The translations under genes were made by a program, and so were the position numbers. A stretch of 64,000 nt of DNA from Rhexocercosporidium sp. MPI-PUGE-AT-0058 (Eukaryota; Ascomycota; Leotiomycetes; Helotiales): the NCBI GenBank assembly GCA_020746875.1, contig JAGTJL010000003.1, positions 1-64,000 on the forward strand. Reading direction: 5' to 3'. The notes under the pieces were generated by a model. That model saw only the letters and a list, made by a program, of their open reading frames with translations. It did not search any database and was not told the DNA's origin. This document shows positions 46,740-58,400 of this stretch, piece by piece; the first letter of the stretch is position 1, and the number at the start of each line of letters is the position of its first letter.

Positions 46740-48639
46740 TGTGGATTGAGTTATTGTTGCTGGGAAGAAATTGATTGATGTTTGCCTTCTTGAGATAGTG
46801 ATAGTGATGATGGGCTTAGGAGATACGGAGGTGTTTTTATACTCTTCATCTTCACCTACTCGGTATCTTCACGTCAAGTATACATGCTGCCAGGATGTTC
46901 GGTGGTCCTAAAGAATGCTTTTGCAATTGGACAGCTCCGGAAGCACGAAGCAAGCAACTTGCAGCTTGATAGATGATGAGAACGCTGGAATGCGGCAAAG
47001 CATTCAGTTGACGAGAAGGCAGAAACAATCGAGAGTCGAAAAAGGAATATACTGCATCGTCTCCAGAACAAACTTTTAGTCATAATCAATAGAGTGGAAT
47101 CCTAACTGCCTTACTTGGAAGAATCATGTAGTATTTTCCGGTTACACAACAGTGAGGTAGATTGTCTGAGTAAGATCCTTCAAATATTGTCTCTAAGAAT
47201 CTTACTCAGACAGTCTACCAGTATTGCATGACTGCAGGTTAGGATGCTGCAGTACAACGCCAGAGCGTACTTTAGCATTACAATATGGTATTATTATATT
47301 AACAAGTTAGGCATAAGGTTACGTTAAGAGTACTGAAAAGAGATCTGAACGGAACACTTCGGATGAAACGAGCGGAGTAGTCGCAAATAGCTATTGTCAT
47401 TCAGAATTTAACCGGAACCTCGGTTAGAAATGACGCGGTCGGAGGTTTTGATATGCAAGGGTTATAACACCAACTTCTCAGATGTAACTCAAATTGGAGG
47501 GGTAATTAGCGATGTTAGGGGGCGGTTGTGGCGGGGAATAATTTTTAAGAACAAATTCTTTTCGTGGTATCTTTTACGTTTATTGATAAGAATTTAACAA
47601 AGAAATCAGTTTTCTTAGATTGAGGTGAATTTTTCTTCTCTTAAGAGGTCCTCCGTGAGTGTTTCTCTATGCATGACTCCGTCCAAATAACATTCGCCAA
47701 TAAACTGTAGTTTGTGGTCTTCGGCGACCGACCACCGAGAAAGATGCACACGAAATCGCCAGGTTCACCAGTGATTCTAAAGCATTATGCCGATGCCCAA
47801 ATGACCTCTCCTCGTAAAGAAAAACGCGCATCTAATGCACTTTCTCTGCAAACCCCTGGAGAACGGGGGTGGCCTCGTGTATCCCTTAACTAACCTTTTC
47901 AGCCTAAAGTATTCTTCCTTCTATTCCTTCCATTGGGTGTTGAATATCGGCGGTGTATTCCTCTTTGAGAAATATCGAAACTGTTTGCTCGTACTGTTCT
48001 GTTCTGCTCCTGCTAGCCAATCCAGCTCTCGTACCATTGCTCATTCTGCCTTCCGTTAGGAGATTGCGACCTTCCAAAAATCAATTGGAATGTCTACACC
48101 CTTGTTGGCTTTCCATTTTGATCGAGAACAGAACAGAACAGACATTGACATGTCCAACAAAAGCCGACATTGTGTCCATTCTAATGGTGCTTCTAGGTTC
48201 AGAAACGTAATGTCAAATATTTCTCCCAGATTCTCATGTAAACAGCCCTTACATAGATCAGTCATGATAATGCATGCCCTGAAAATTATCTAGGACGTTC
48301 CTGGAGATCAATGTTCCTTGCCTGGCACCCAATCCAGGGTTCGCCAAAGTTAATGTCTGGCCTGCTCAGGTATCACATACCCATTTGCCCTAACATGGAG
48401 CTCATGGCTTCACACCTTCATCCTTCCTCATCACCACCTTCAATCATCACTTGGTACTCTTGTAATATCTATATACAGAAACCCGACGACTCATCATCCT
48501 CGCGGCATTGGCCGTCGAGGATTCAGCTGATAATTTCCCTCGTTTGAACCCCCTTTTTCTATCTTCTTTCTCCTCTTCGTCGCGCCGCGTGACAACCCCT
48601 TCGGAAGCTTGGTGGAGTCTCATTGGAGGCTTAGGTTGC
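46740..48639. other. Gene-poor region
   Basis: Nearly 2 kb without a supported gene. Open stretches on both strands are short and without family signal. It contains a foldback at 47156-47219. 46740-46870 is the promoter of the small secreted protein. Confidence 0.5.
47156..47219. repeat. Hairpin: 21-bp inverted repeat with 22-bp loop
   Basis: Arm GGTAGATTGTCTGAGTAAGA(T) at 47156-47176 is repeated inverted at 47199-47219 with a single mismatch. It could be a MITE remnant or a structured RNA/DNA element. No gene borders it closely enough to call it a terminator. Confidence 0.7.
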
Positions 48640-48735
48640 TGCAAGAGATTCTTTCTAAAGTCTTGTGGAATTCTATTAGGGGCTTCAAAGGCTTCAGAAA
48701 GCGTTTTCGGCAAAATTTACACTTATTTATAAGTG
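48640..48735 (+). repeat. Leader sequence shared with the helicase pseudogene, copy 1
   Basis: The block ATTCTTTCTAAAGTCTT, then AGGGGCTTCAAAGGCT, AGAAAGCG and TACACTTATTTAT, recurs at 55297-55385 in the same order. Both copies lie just upstream of a decayed gene, so they look like duplicated 5' regulatory or untranslated DNA. Confidence 0.7.
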
Positions 48736-48771
48736 GAAGTGCCCCTGAGCTTGCTTTTACCTTTTTACAAT

Positions 48772-51010
48772 GTCTGGCAATACGACAAACCCTTTTTCTC
48801 TGACCAAGGTAGGTTCAGCACCTGCCAAAGCCCAGAAAGTCTCTGCTCCCAGCGGAAGCTAAAAAGGGGAGATAATGCATTCGATAGCGGTATCGCCCAC
48901 ACTCTATTGATTGGTCAACTCACTCGCCAGCTCGCCATCTGCTGCTATCACGAGCTTGACGTGACCAAGAGTAAGCTGGAAGCATTTTTGAAGGATGGGC
49001 AGGCTCTAGCTTCGCTTGAAGAGCTGAACAAAGAGACTGACGAACTTACGCAGCCATCGAGAAGAGAAAAGATGTGATGGAAACCGCCCAGAGATTGCTC
49101 AAGGAATGGAAGACCGCAAGTACGCCCAGAAGGAGAAAAATCAGGGAACACCGGGGATCGATCCCAGCGACCAGGGGAAAGGTTATTCCAGAGGTTCAGG
49201 GGATCTTGGCTCAGATTCAGGGTCGGATCGAGTACGAGACCAATCGCCTGCATCTCGAGAACATCAAGCTCGCCGAGAACAAAGAGTTGAGAGATGCTGC
49301 AAGCAATTCTCTCGGTGCAAAGCAGATGACAACTAGACTGGAAGAATTTTTGGAGGGGAGATTGAACCAGCTAGCACTGCTTACGGACGACACGCTTGTC
49401 GGATCTCTACGGGAAGACATTCGAGCTCTAGAGGCGGAAAATAACTTAGGACATTGGAAACTTATATGGCCACCCAAAAGACTCAACTTGAAAGTGGTGT
49501 GAAGGTGGAGAAGTGCAAGGCCAAGGACCACAAGGCAAAGGGGATGAAGCCATAGAGGAGTTACCCGCCAAGCAATAGACGAATGCGACAAAGCCATCCC
49601 AGCTAAGACTGCTGAGCTGGAGAGAGCCAACAGGGATCTAAAGGCAGCAAAGTCATATGTGGAGGCATCCGATGGACTGCGAGCACAAGTCGATTGTCTC
49701 ACCAATGAAATCGCGGTGAAGCAATCTCGGGTTGAGGATTTTGAGAAGGCGGTTTCCGAAGCAAGGCCAGTCAATCCTAGCGACTTGAAGCAAGCCACTA
49801 GGTCGTTTAAAGCAAGAATTAAAGATAGCGAAAGCGAAGCTCCAGGAGGTCCGAGTTGATTACCGTGTACTTCAGGGACATTTCGATAACGCATCCGAGG
49901 ACTTAGAATCCAGTCAGGGAAGTGTCGCCGAGCTCGAGGCTCAAGTCGAAGAGCTATTTGCCAGCAACGCCTCCAAAGTCAGGGAGATTAAATATCTCGA
50001 AGAGGAGAAGGAGGAGCTTGAAGGACTACTGGAAAGCGCCATTCCTGCCAAGGATACTACCCAGAATCTGGGAGACCAACATCTGGCAACGATCGAGGTG
50101 GCCGAAGATGCAAAGGACAAGGCCATTGGCGAAAGCGAGAAGTTGCGTCGAATCCAGGACAATTGGACCAAGACCTACAACGACGACAAGGGAAGCTGGG
50201 AGCTGGAAAGAGGGGAGATGGAAAACAAGATTGAAACCCTGACACCCACGGAAGCTCAAATTGAGGGCGAGAAGACCACTCTTAAGAAGACTTGATTTTA
50301 TCCAGGGACACTGCATTGAGGAAGATTGAAGGACTCAGCGCAGCTTGCTCTAAGGAATCTTCCCCTAGCCGCATGACTAGTTGCTTCGGTTCCCCTTTCT
50401 CTGGCACAAGTTCGACCACCACCATCTTCGATCCTGCCTGCAGCTAGGACTTCGATTCTTCCTCCATCTAGGATGTCGAGCTTGCTAGGCCGCACATCTG
50501 GGCCGTAACGCTTCTACCGTTTGCCGTATCAGACTCCCGACGGGACATCGGCTACTTCTAGATCCGAATAAAACGCTGGGTCAACTTCGATGGGTCCTTC
50601 CCGCGGTCAGTTCAGCCGACATTCTTCGATTGGGATCCAAAACCTCTGTTGTTACTTCGAGCCATATGGGACTAGATTGGGAATGATGTCCCCGTCACCT
50701 GCGGGAGAGATGGGGCCTCCAATTGTGGACTGTACATGGCTTCCAACCACAACCTAAGCAAGCACACGCACACCCGGCTCCAAGCCCCGAAGCTCAGCGA
50801 CCATACAAATTCTGGTCTCTGGATTCCTGCCTACCGGACAATTGACCATGGATATCTCTCCTGGCCTGATTGCGAAAATGGATGCACAGGTGACTACTTG
50901 CGAACGCCAGCCTGGAAAGCCCCATTGGAAGCTGGCCCATATTGCTGCTGCTACTCGATGTGTAGATTCGAGGAAAGTCCCTGTTTCAAAGGCGAGAAAC
51001 CCCCAGCATA
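48772..51010 (+). pseudogene. Decayed gene for a long coiled-coil protein
   Basis: An ATG at 48772 (MSGNTTNPFSLTK) opens a coding region that must be read in several frames. Segments such as LDVTKSKLEAFLKDGQALAS (48956), LGAKQMTTRLEEFLEGRLNQ (49310), KTAELERANRDLKAAKSYVE (49605), SVAELEAQVEELFASNASKV (49920) and a Lys/Glu-rich run to 50295 are strong heptad-like coiled coil, with stops and frameshifts between them. A weaker coding-like stretch continues to 51010. Coiled-coil similarity to myosin/SMC rods is only compositional, so no function is assigned. Its leader is shared with the helicase pseudogene at 55.4 kb. Confidence 0.6.
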
Positions 51011-52074
51011 ACACCTAGATCACAGTGTCGCCTGCGACCGGCTTTATGAAGAGAAAGGAGCTCTGTGTGTTGATCGGGGACAGAGGTCCAGCCGATAGTT
51101 GTTCCGTTGCCTCCTACTGAGAGGTCAGCTAACGCGACTCTGATGAGCGGTGATTACTTTGTAAAGTCATAGATACTTGTCCTGTATGTTGCAGGATTAT
51201 TTAATACATGGCTTTCAATCAATGCATACTTCAATGATTCTTGTTCGTGCTTCTTCCACTAAGACAACCAGACAAGCGAACTAGGATAGAGATTATAGGC
51301 ACCGCATTAATGGGGCTTATCATGGCACAAGTAAAATGGCGATACTTGGATTGACGGAATAGATTCGGGCTCAACTTGAAAGTAATCTTTATTCGTGAAG
51401 TAATTCCGTTCCAGAGCTTTTTCGACTTCGCTATCATCCTAAGGTAAAAATATTCGGGATGCATTCTCCAGCTTTCGGCTCGGGCCGCCCCGCATCCAGG
51501 GGGCCAACAAGGCAGCTTGCACAAACCACCTCCCAGTCGGCTGCAAGTACAGTGTAACTTAATTGTTAATGACCATCAATAACCTTATCTCTATCTCAAC
51601 GTCTGCCTAGAAAGGTTTCAAAAATCACAGCATACATTCACCACCAACAGCCTTGATCTCCTTTGCAATAGCCTTCATTGAATCGGACCCGTACAAACAA
51701 TTCCGTGTCGCGGAGGGAGGGGGCAAACGACCAAGTGAGTATTCAAATAGCTTAGTAATGAAGTCAGGCTTTACTTCAACCTTACACACACAATTGACCA
51801 AAAGGAAAGTATAAAAGCAATTCAAGAAACGGGAATATAAATTGGATAAGCAAACCGTCCTCGGTAAATGGGCTTAAGCTGCTTGAGTAAACCCTTTGCC
51901 TTTTTAAATTCGCAGGTATGTAAACGGATATTTCACAACATCCAAAGGCTCATATGTACAAAATTATGAGATCAATTGCAGCAAAGCCACACTGAAAACA
52001 ACAACACAAGAAGTCGAAGAAAGTAAGCTAAATCAGAACCTCTCGCCAAGTCCTTCTTAACAACCTTAGAATCT
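51011..52074. other. Intergenic region, 3' side of the feruloyl esterase gene
   Basis: No supported gene. A minus-strand 66-codon frame at 51625-51825 ends in AIAKEIKAVGGEC, reminiscent of short-chain dehydrogenases, but nothing else of such a gene is present. Confidence 0.4.
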
Positions 52075-53202
52075 CTAGGTGAACTGAGAAAAGAACGACC
52101 AGGTCTCCACAGGGGCCCAAGTCGTCGCCTTATTCTCACCAGTCGTCCCATCTGCCGGCGCAGCAGAATGTCCGCTATCGGATGCAATCCACCACACGGG
52201 TTTACCTGAATTGCAACCAGAGTAGACAGTCTTGCGATGAGTCAAACTACCTTTGACTACCTCGGGCGGGCTCTGAGCCGTGCAGCCGTTGTTCTTGACA
52301 AACCTATCGCGCATACTTCTACCTCCAGAGATGTTGAGTGTACCATCCTGGACACCGTGCATGCCTAGGTAGGCAATGGGATCGTTACCACCAGCACAGC
52401 CGCTGAGAACCCCACCGGCGATGACAGCAACTGCTCTGAACTTTGTAGCACGGGAGCAGGCGATGGAGTAAGACATGGCACCGCCGTAACTGAATCCCGT
52501 GGCGAAGATGAGATTGGGATTGACGCAGAGGCCTGCCGATATGGTGGAAATCATCTGGTCGATGAAGGCAATGTCCTCTCCTCCGGAATTGGCCCACCCA
52601 TTACCGAAACCTTGAGGTGCAACGAAGATGGCGGTCTCACCAGCGAGCTTCTGCAGACCGTAGAAGTTCCACACGTTGGGAGTAGGTGTGAGACCGGATG
52701 CGATGTCTCCCATGGTACCTCCGCGGTAATGGAGGCCAAAGATCAGACGATAGCCTTTGTTTGGGTCGTAGTTGTCTGGCACTCGGATAATGAATTGACG
52801 TTGTTTTCCATTGACTGTGATTGTCTTCGTGCCACTGGTAATCGTCGCTCCTTTTCCACAACCTGCAGACTTTGGACCGGTTCCTGGAGATGAGGTCGGA
52901 GCACTGGTCGGAATGGTGGTGAGGGTTGTTGGCGTTGATCCTCCCCCACAGGTGCCGCCTGGAATACATTGGGAGTAGAATTCGTTCGAAACCACGCAGC
53001 ACGATCCTGAAACGCATGTCTTTGAACCAGTCCAGTCTTTGCCACCACCTATATAGTCTTAGTACGCAGAACCGAATCAGGTATTGTGAGCATTGCGAGG
53101 GTACTCACATTGGCCAAAGGCTGGTACTTGTCCCAAAGCAACAGGTGCGAGTGAGCTCACGAGCAAAGCGCTGCCGAGAAGCATTTTCAACAACCCCATC
53201 AT
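52075..53202 (-). CDS. Secreted feruloyl esterase (CE1-type) with N-terminal CBM1
   Basis: Exons 53202-53109 and 53048-52075 (intron GTGAGT...ATATAG) give 355 aa. A signal peptide at residues 1-24 is followed by a fungal cellulose-binding module ([16 protein letters not shown], then SQCIPG, about 28-61). A Thr/Ser/Pro linker (about 65-90) leads to an alpha/beta-hydrolase of the PHB-depolymerase/feruloyl-esterase group. The catalytic triad is readable: Ser218 in GFSYGGAM, Asp266 in MHGVQDGTL and His325 in DSGHSAAP. Such enzymes release ferulic acid from arabinoxylan, helping plant-cell-wall breakdown. The intron falls inside the CBM1 cysteine codon, which supports the splice model. No decay is seen although both neighbours are pseudogenes. 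A second ATG at 53199 is equally possible. Confidence 0.9.
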
Positions 53203-54440
53203 GAAATTTATTTGAATAAAGAACCAGGAGATATTTTCTAGGCGGTGCAATGTCTTTGTCACGGAGCTTCTGTACCAGGTACAATTAATGGCAGCATAGC
53301 ACACTTATATGGTTCCAGCTCGGCGGACGCCTACAAATTTCGTCCACAATTCAAGACAAGGAAGTCCACTCTGAGCTCAGCTCGGCGGATACTTAACCGT
53401 CTCCTTCTGAAGCTTCCAAATACTCCGCAATGGCTTGATTTGGTCCTTGGATCTTATGCCAGTCGAGAAAGTTCTCTCCTTTTCAAGCGGATGTTGAGTT
53501 TAGTTGGTGGAGAAACAAAACAGTTTATGAGGAGTGGGCAAGAATACGAGCATCGAAGCACTCCAATTTTATCATCTAAAGTACAGTGTTACACATTTCG
53601 AACTGCCGTTGTCAGCTGGTAAGCAGATCCCAGTGCCAAGTTCACTAATGTGTGACGGTTTCGCCCTTCCGTAGTTTATGCATAGGCAGAACGGAACACC
53701 TAACCGACGCCTCAAGGTCTAGAATTATTAATTTCCACCAAACGAAAGAAGACCGGCAAAATTATTAATGCCTACTTACTTAGAAATGTATTGATTCTTT
53801 CTGGCCTCGGACCTAGATGCCCGATGCCACCCCTAGGCTCCTATATCCAGTTAATGAACACTAAAACATACTTTGATTTTTCGCAAATGAGTTTGACTTG
53901 ACCTACACGATGTTATTGCCGGCTAAGAATGAGCAGGTTTCCAAGGAAGCAAATCAGATTGGACAGCATCCACGGGAGCTTGGTTTCTCTTAGATTTTGT
54001 CCAAAGATGTTTATTTTCATAGATTTAGTTATTAAGAATTCCTTGTTCATGCAAGGACTTATGAAGACTGTTTCCCAAAGGCATTAGTTGCACGTTTGCT
54101 CCCGAGACTTCGGAAGAATAGTTGTGCATCATCATTTTGGTGGTGGTGTTGTGGGGTAGGGACCCCGCCTTTTCCCCACAAATTTCCTCTTAACATCCTC
54201 GACGGATCAGCTAGAACGCTTTACTGTTGAATAGGCATAGGATCCCTCTTTAACTGCCTGTCTTCGTCACTACGGAGACTCCCTCGTATAAAGCACGAAG
54301 TCAATTATTACGTAAGAGGTTTACGATTAGGTTTTTGTTAATAAAAGCCTTCACTTTAGATAACAAGCTTAAGCTCAACTTAAAACCAATGATAAAAACA
54401 CTTAAAAGAGTTATAATAAGTGATTAGAGGTCTTTTAACT
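53203..54440. other. Gene-poor region upstream of the esterase
   Basis: 53203-53400 is the likely promoter of the esterase gene. The remainder has no supported gene, with AT-rich sequence from about 54300. Confidence 0.45.
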
Positions 54441-54449
54441 TAAAAGCTT

Positions 54450-54608
54450 TAAAATATAAGAAATATAAGAAATATAAGAAATATAAGAAATATAAGAAAT
54501 ATAAGAAATATAAGAAATATAAGAAATATAAGAAATATAAGAAATATAAGAAATATAAGAAATATAAGAAATATAAGAAATATAAGAAATATAAGAAATA
54601 TAAGAAAT
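54450..54608. repeat. 9-bp minisatellite, about 17 units
   Basis: Perfect head-to-tail ATAAGAAAT units run for about 155 bp within an AT-rich stretch. There are no spacers, so it is not a CRISPR array. Confidence 0.95.
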
Positions 54609-54691
54609 TTGATAAGATTAAGAGAAAAATTAAGTAAAATTATAATAGTAAATAAGATTTAAAAATATTGAAATTATATGTTAAGGTTTAT

Positions 54692-54740
54692 ACGGAGGCA
54701 GGCAAAGGCAGGCAGAAGCAGGCTGCTGTAGGCTGAACTT
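54692..54740. repeat. Short GGCA-rich repeat cluster
   Basis: Repeated AGGCAGGCA / AGGCTG units over about 50 bp lie next to the helicase C-terminal fragment. Confidence 0.6.
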
Positions 54741-54772
54741 AGGCTAGGCAAAGTCATACGCTAGGTCTAACG

Positions 54773-54905
54773 TTAGTAGTTTAAGGGGTATAGTATGTGG
54801 AGACTGTTGTTAGCTGGGATTGTTGGAAGAGGTAATTCTTCGGGCTTTTCCCCACCGTCTTCGTAGATTCTCGTAGGAGTTGGGGTTGTTTCGGTACGGC
54901 GGCGA
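54773..54905 (-). pseudogene. Inverted fragment of a helicase C-terminal tail
   Basis: The minus-strand frame reads TPTPTRIYEDGGEKPEELPL. It aligns with EPTPTVLYEDGDENLEDAPA in the C-terminal tail of the helicase pseudogene on the other strand (about 58815-58875). It is therefore a piece of a paralogous copy in inverse orientation, located just before the main pseudogene. Confidence 0.6.
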
Positions 54906-55296
54906 CCGTATGGTTCTAACGGAAGTCCTTTCCGCGATAGAGGTTGGAATACGTATGAGGAGTAGAAGTCGACTAGCTGATTGTCACCGCTGTTCAACAT
55001 CATTCTTCTGGGTTCTGCATGTAAATGATTCAGTTTCCACAATTTAGGAATATCTGTGAACGCTTCTCGTCAACATGTTTGAAGGATCGGGTTGGTGTTG
55101 TGGGGATGGCTGCGGTATGCTCGATGACAACCTCTTGCTCAGTTGTCTTGATGGCAGCACCATTGATCCGGCACCCACTCTACACCTTTTCTTTCTCCCC
55201 TCTCCCCTTTCCCAGCCCCGTGCTTTTCCTTTTCTTTTGACTTTGCCTTTCCGCGGTCTTGCTTTGTGTCATCACAGGCACGGAAGTCCAAAGAAA

Positions 55297-55385
55297 TAAT
55301 TCTTTCTAAAGTCTTATGAAGTTCCACTAGGAGCTTCAAAGGCTGAAGAAAGCGGCCTCGGCCAAACCTACACTTGTTTATTTAA
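55297..55385 (+). repeat. Leader sequence shared with the coiled-coil pseudogene, copy 2
   Basis: It is homologous to 48640-48735 in the same order and direction, directly upstream of the helicase pseudogene. Confidence 0.7.
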
Positions 55386-55419
55386 GTGTGTAAGTGCTTC
55401 TGCGCTTACTTTTACCTCT

Positions 55420-58400
55420 CTCCATAGCTCTTGACAAGAACCAAAAACCCAAGCGGTAAAGCGAAAAGCTGAGCCGCAACAAGGCAGAAACCCGAAGCAG
55501 CAGAAGATCTCTGCCGAACATCTTGAGGCATACAAGCTTCAACAGCAGAAGCGCCGAGAGAATGCGGATCAGTCGAATCTGCAAACCTTCCTCAGCAACC
55601 CCAAGGGCATGGATTCGCCTGGTGGTACGATGAAGATATGGCTCCGTCAGCGGGAAGTCATCGTTGGCGTTTCTCACTAGCCAGAGACAGGTGAGGGAGG
55701 GCAAGATGGTTCCGCCTGCCCTTACCAAGCTCTTTTCAAGGTGCAAGGTAAGAATGGTTGCTGCGAGTAATTCACCGGCAATTCAGTTCACCATGGACGG
55801 CTAAATCTTCACCGTTCGGTTAGAGATCTATGCCTAGCCGGCGGCTGGAGGCGACGCTGAGGCGACGCTCAAGGAGAACACCTTTGACATAACTATTCCG
55901 GCAACAGAAAAGAGAAAGCAGAATCCTCCCTTCGCCCTAGGGTTTGCGATAATGGCTTCCCGGACCCACCCAAGGAGCAGACCGACGAAATCTTCTCATA
56001 CAACCAGGCGATTCCTCCAGTGGCACAAGACAAGAGGGTGTCCACTGCTTGACATTCAAGGTCGTGGGCGATTTCTGATTCAACCATGTCCCCGAGAAGA
56101 AGTCGAAGGAAGCCGAGGAGCTTTTGAAGCCTTTGAACAAGGAAGTCCAGCTCACCATCATCATCCGAAAGCTTATTGAGTACAATACCAAAATATTCTG
56201 CTACTGGAAGGAGCAGGTTATTACCGCCATCCAACACGGTATCTGGTTACATGATAATCAGATGATCGGGGAAGCCGAGGGGCAGCTCTTCATCGAGTGG
56301 CAGAAGAACCTGGACAAGGTACTCAACCACCAAGTCTGAATGAACTAGAGCAGATCAGATCCAGATCAGGTCGATACCGAGATGGGAGAAGAGGGCTCAT
56401 ACTTTCTGCGTCTCTTTTGTGATCGAGAACAAGGCCGAACAGGCTCAATACGACCCGGCGAGCCCGTCTATCTCTTCATGACTCAGAACCCAGTCCCCAC
56501 CAGACGAGAACTCAACGCTGTCGCCCCATGTCAGCAAGAAGGCCGAATGGAAGAACTTCTGCGACTACAAGGTCAAGATCGACATGAACAAATCTCAGAA
56601 TGAGATCGGGGAGGCCACCATCAACCACCGACGGTTCGTCACTCAACTCCAAGGACCCCCAGGAACCAGCAAGACCTACATCGTCTCCATCATCACGATG
56701 CCGTTCGCGTTGTTGAAGATTCGGCCGCCTTGTATGCTCCCTCCAACTTTGCGAAGCTGGAATTCCTGAAGGGTGTTGCCGATCAACTCGAGGTCATGAC
56801 CAAGATCAATCCGGCCATCCGGGATACCGTGAAGGTTGTCTACCTCCTAACCACGGCAACCACCGAGCCAAGTCTTCACGAGACCGCCGACCAGCAAGCT
56901 GCTTACGACTTCCTTGGGAAGGGCGAGACAAGCGATGATGACTTATACAAGCAGTACTACCTTCACTCGCACATTGTCAAATCATTCCAGCGCAAGGTCA
57001 ATCTTCAAACCGGAGATATCCAAGCTGCTCAAGATTGGCTTGAGCTCCGCGACATGATGCTGGCTAGAGCTTACGTCAACAAGAAGCTCTTGAGACAGTG
57101 GGTTGACTTTAGCATAAGGAGGCAGAGAATGTCATCAAGGATCCTGTAGTCAAGATTGTGATCTTGACATCGAACAACGCCGACTAGATCGCCCAGTGTG
57201 GTTACAAGCCATGGGCTTGCGTCTTAGATAAGTGCGCATTTAGCAAGGAGCAGGAGAGCTTGATCCCTCTGTCCCTCAGTACCCGATTCAATTGCCTTAT
57301 TAGAGACCACGAACAACTTCGGTCCATAGCCCCTTCCAGAGTTCAACAAATCCGCTGCTCAGCTCAGACTCTCGCTCTATGAGCGTTACTACGGCCACCA
57401 CAATATCCCGCTGTACCGATTTAAGATCAACTATCGCATGCACCCAGACCTTGCTGAACGTTCAAGTATGCTGTGCTACGACTGGCTCGGATGCGACGCC
57501 AGCACTTTAGTCGAGTCGGGTGGGTACAGATACTACGCCGAATGGTTCAAGTCCAACTCTTCGTGTGCCAAGGAGATGAGAGAGAAAGTTCGCAAGCCTG
57601 AGTTCAGCAGTAAGCCTGAAGGGAGTATTCGAAATAGCTAGCTCAACGTCAAGGGATGGGTATCCACCGCACCTGGATCTACCTCACTTTGTAACTTCGC
57701 CAATACCAATGCTAGCTGTGGCCAGGTTGCCGAACTCTTGGAGCACGAGCCCAGTGGTAAGAATGTCAAGGACTTGAGAGAATATTAGATCACCATCCTT
57801 TATCCATACAAGGCGGACCTCGATGAGCTGAATAAGCAGTTGAGCTGGGCTCTCACCGGTCGCTTGCAAACCTTCGGATGCGTTCCTGAGGGCACCACCA
57901 TTGACAAGATTCAAGGTAGTCAGAACAACATTATCCCCCTGCTTCTTCCTTAGCACCATTCCGAGTGCCTTGGATTTATGAAGGAGTGGAACAGATTCAA
58001 TGTTGCACTGACTCGTGCCAAGGATGTCCTTTACACCATTGAGAACCTTGATGGCCTCCGCAGCTATCTCAAGGTCATTTTTCGGGGCCATAAGTGCAGA
58101 CAATTGGGTCTCACGATCATCAACTACCTTGACAAATGCCGCGTTATAGACGTCATGGCAATCAACGTCCTTCTAACCACCCAAGAAGAGTCTGAGCTTC
58201 CCAGTGGAAGCTGGACAATAGGCACAATGCCCCAAATGCTTCCAAGCTCCGGATGAGCGCTGCTCACAAGGCCATTCAAGATGCCTATGACTCGGCAGAG
58301 CAGAAGCGTTTCGAAGCTGGGCTTCTCAAGGAGCATAAGGAACGTCCGAGTCAAGGCTGAGCAGTACCGAGCCAAGTTCGATGCTCGCGAGACTTTTGAG

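Noticed and set aside
46874..47089. 71-codon minus-strand frame upstream of the small secreted protein
   Set aside because: Ser/Phe-rich translation without family signal or signal peptide; likely chance.
50736..51011. Separate small gene at the end of the coiled-coil pseudogene
   Set aside because: Frame is contiguous in direction with the decayed gene and has no start context or domain; treated as part of the pseudogene.
54450..54608. Possible CRISPR-like array
   Set aside because: Units are 9 bp with no spacers; a minisatellite in a eukaryotic genome.
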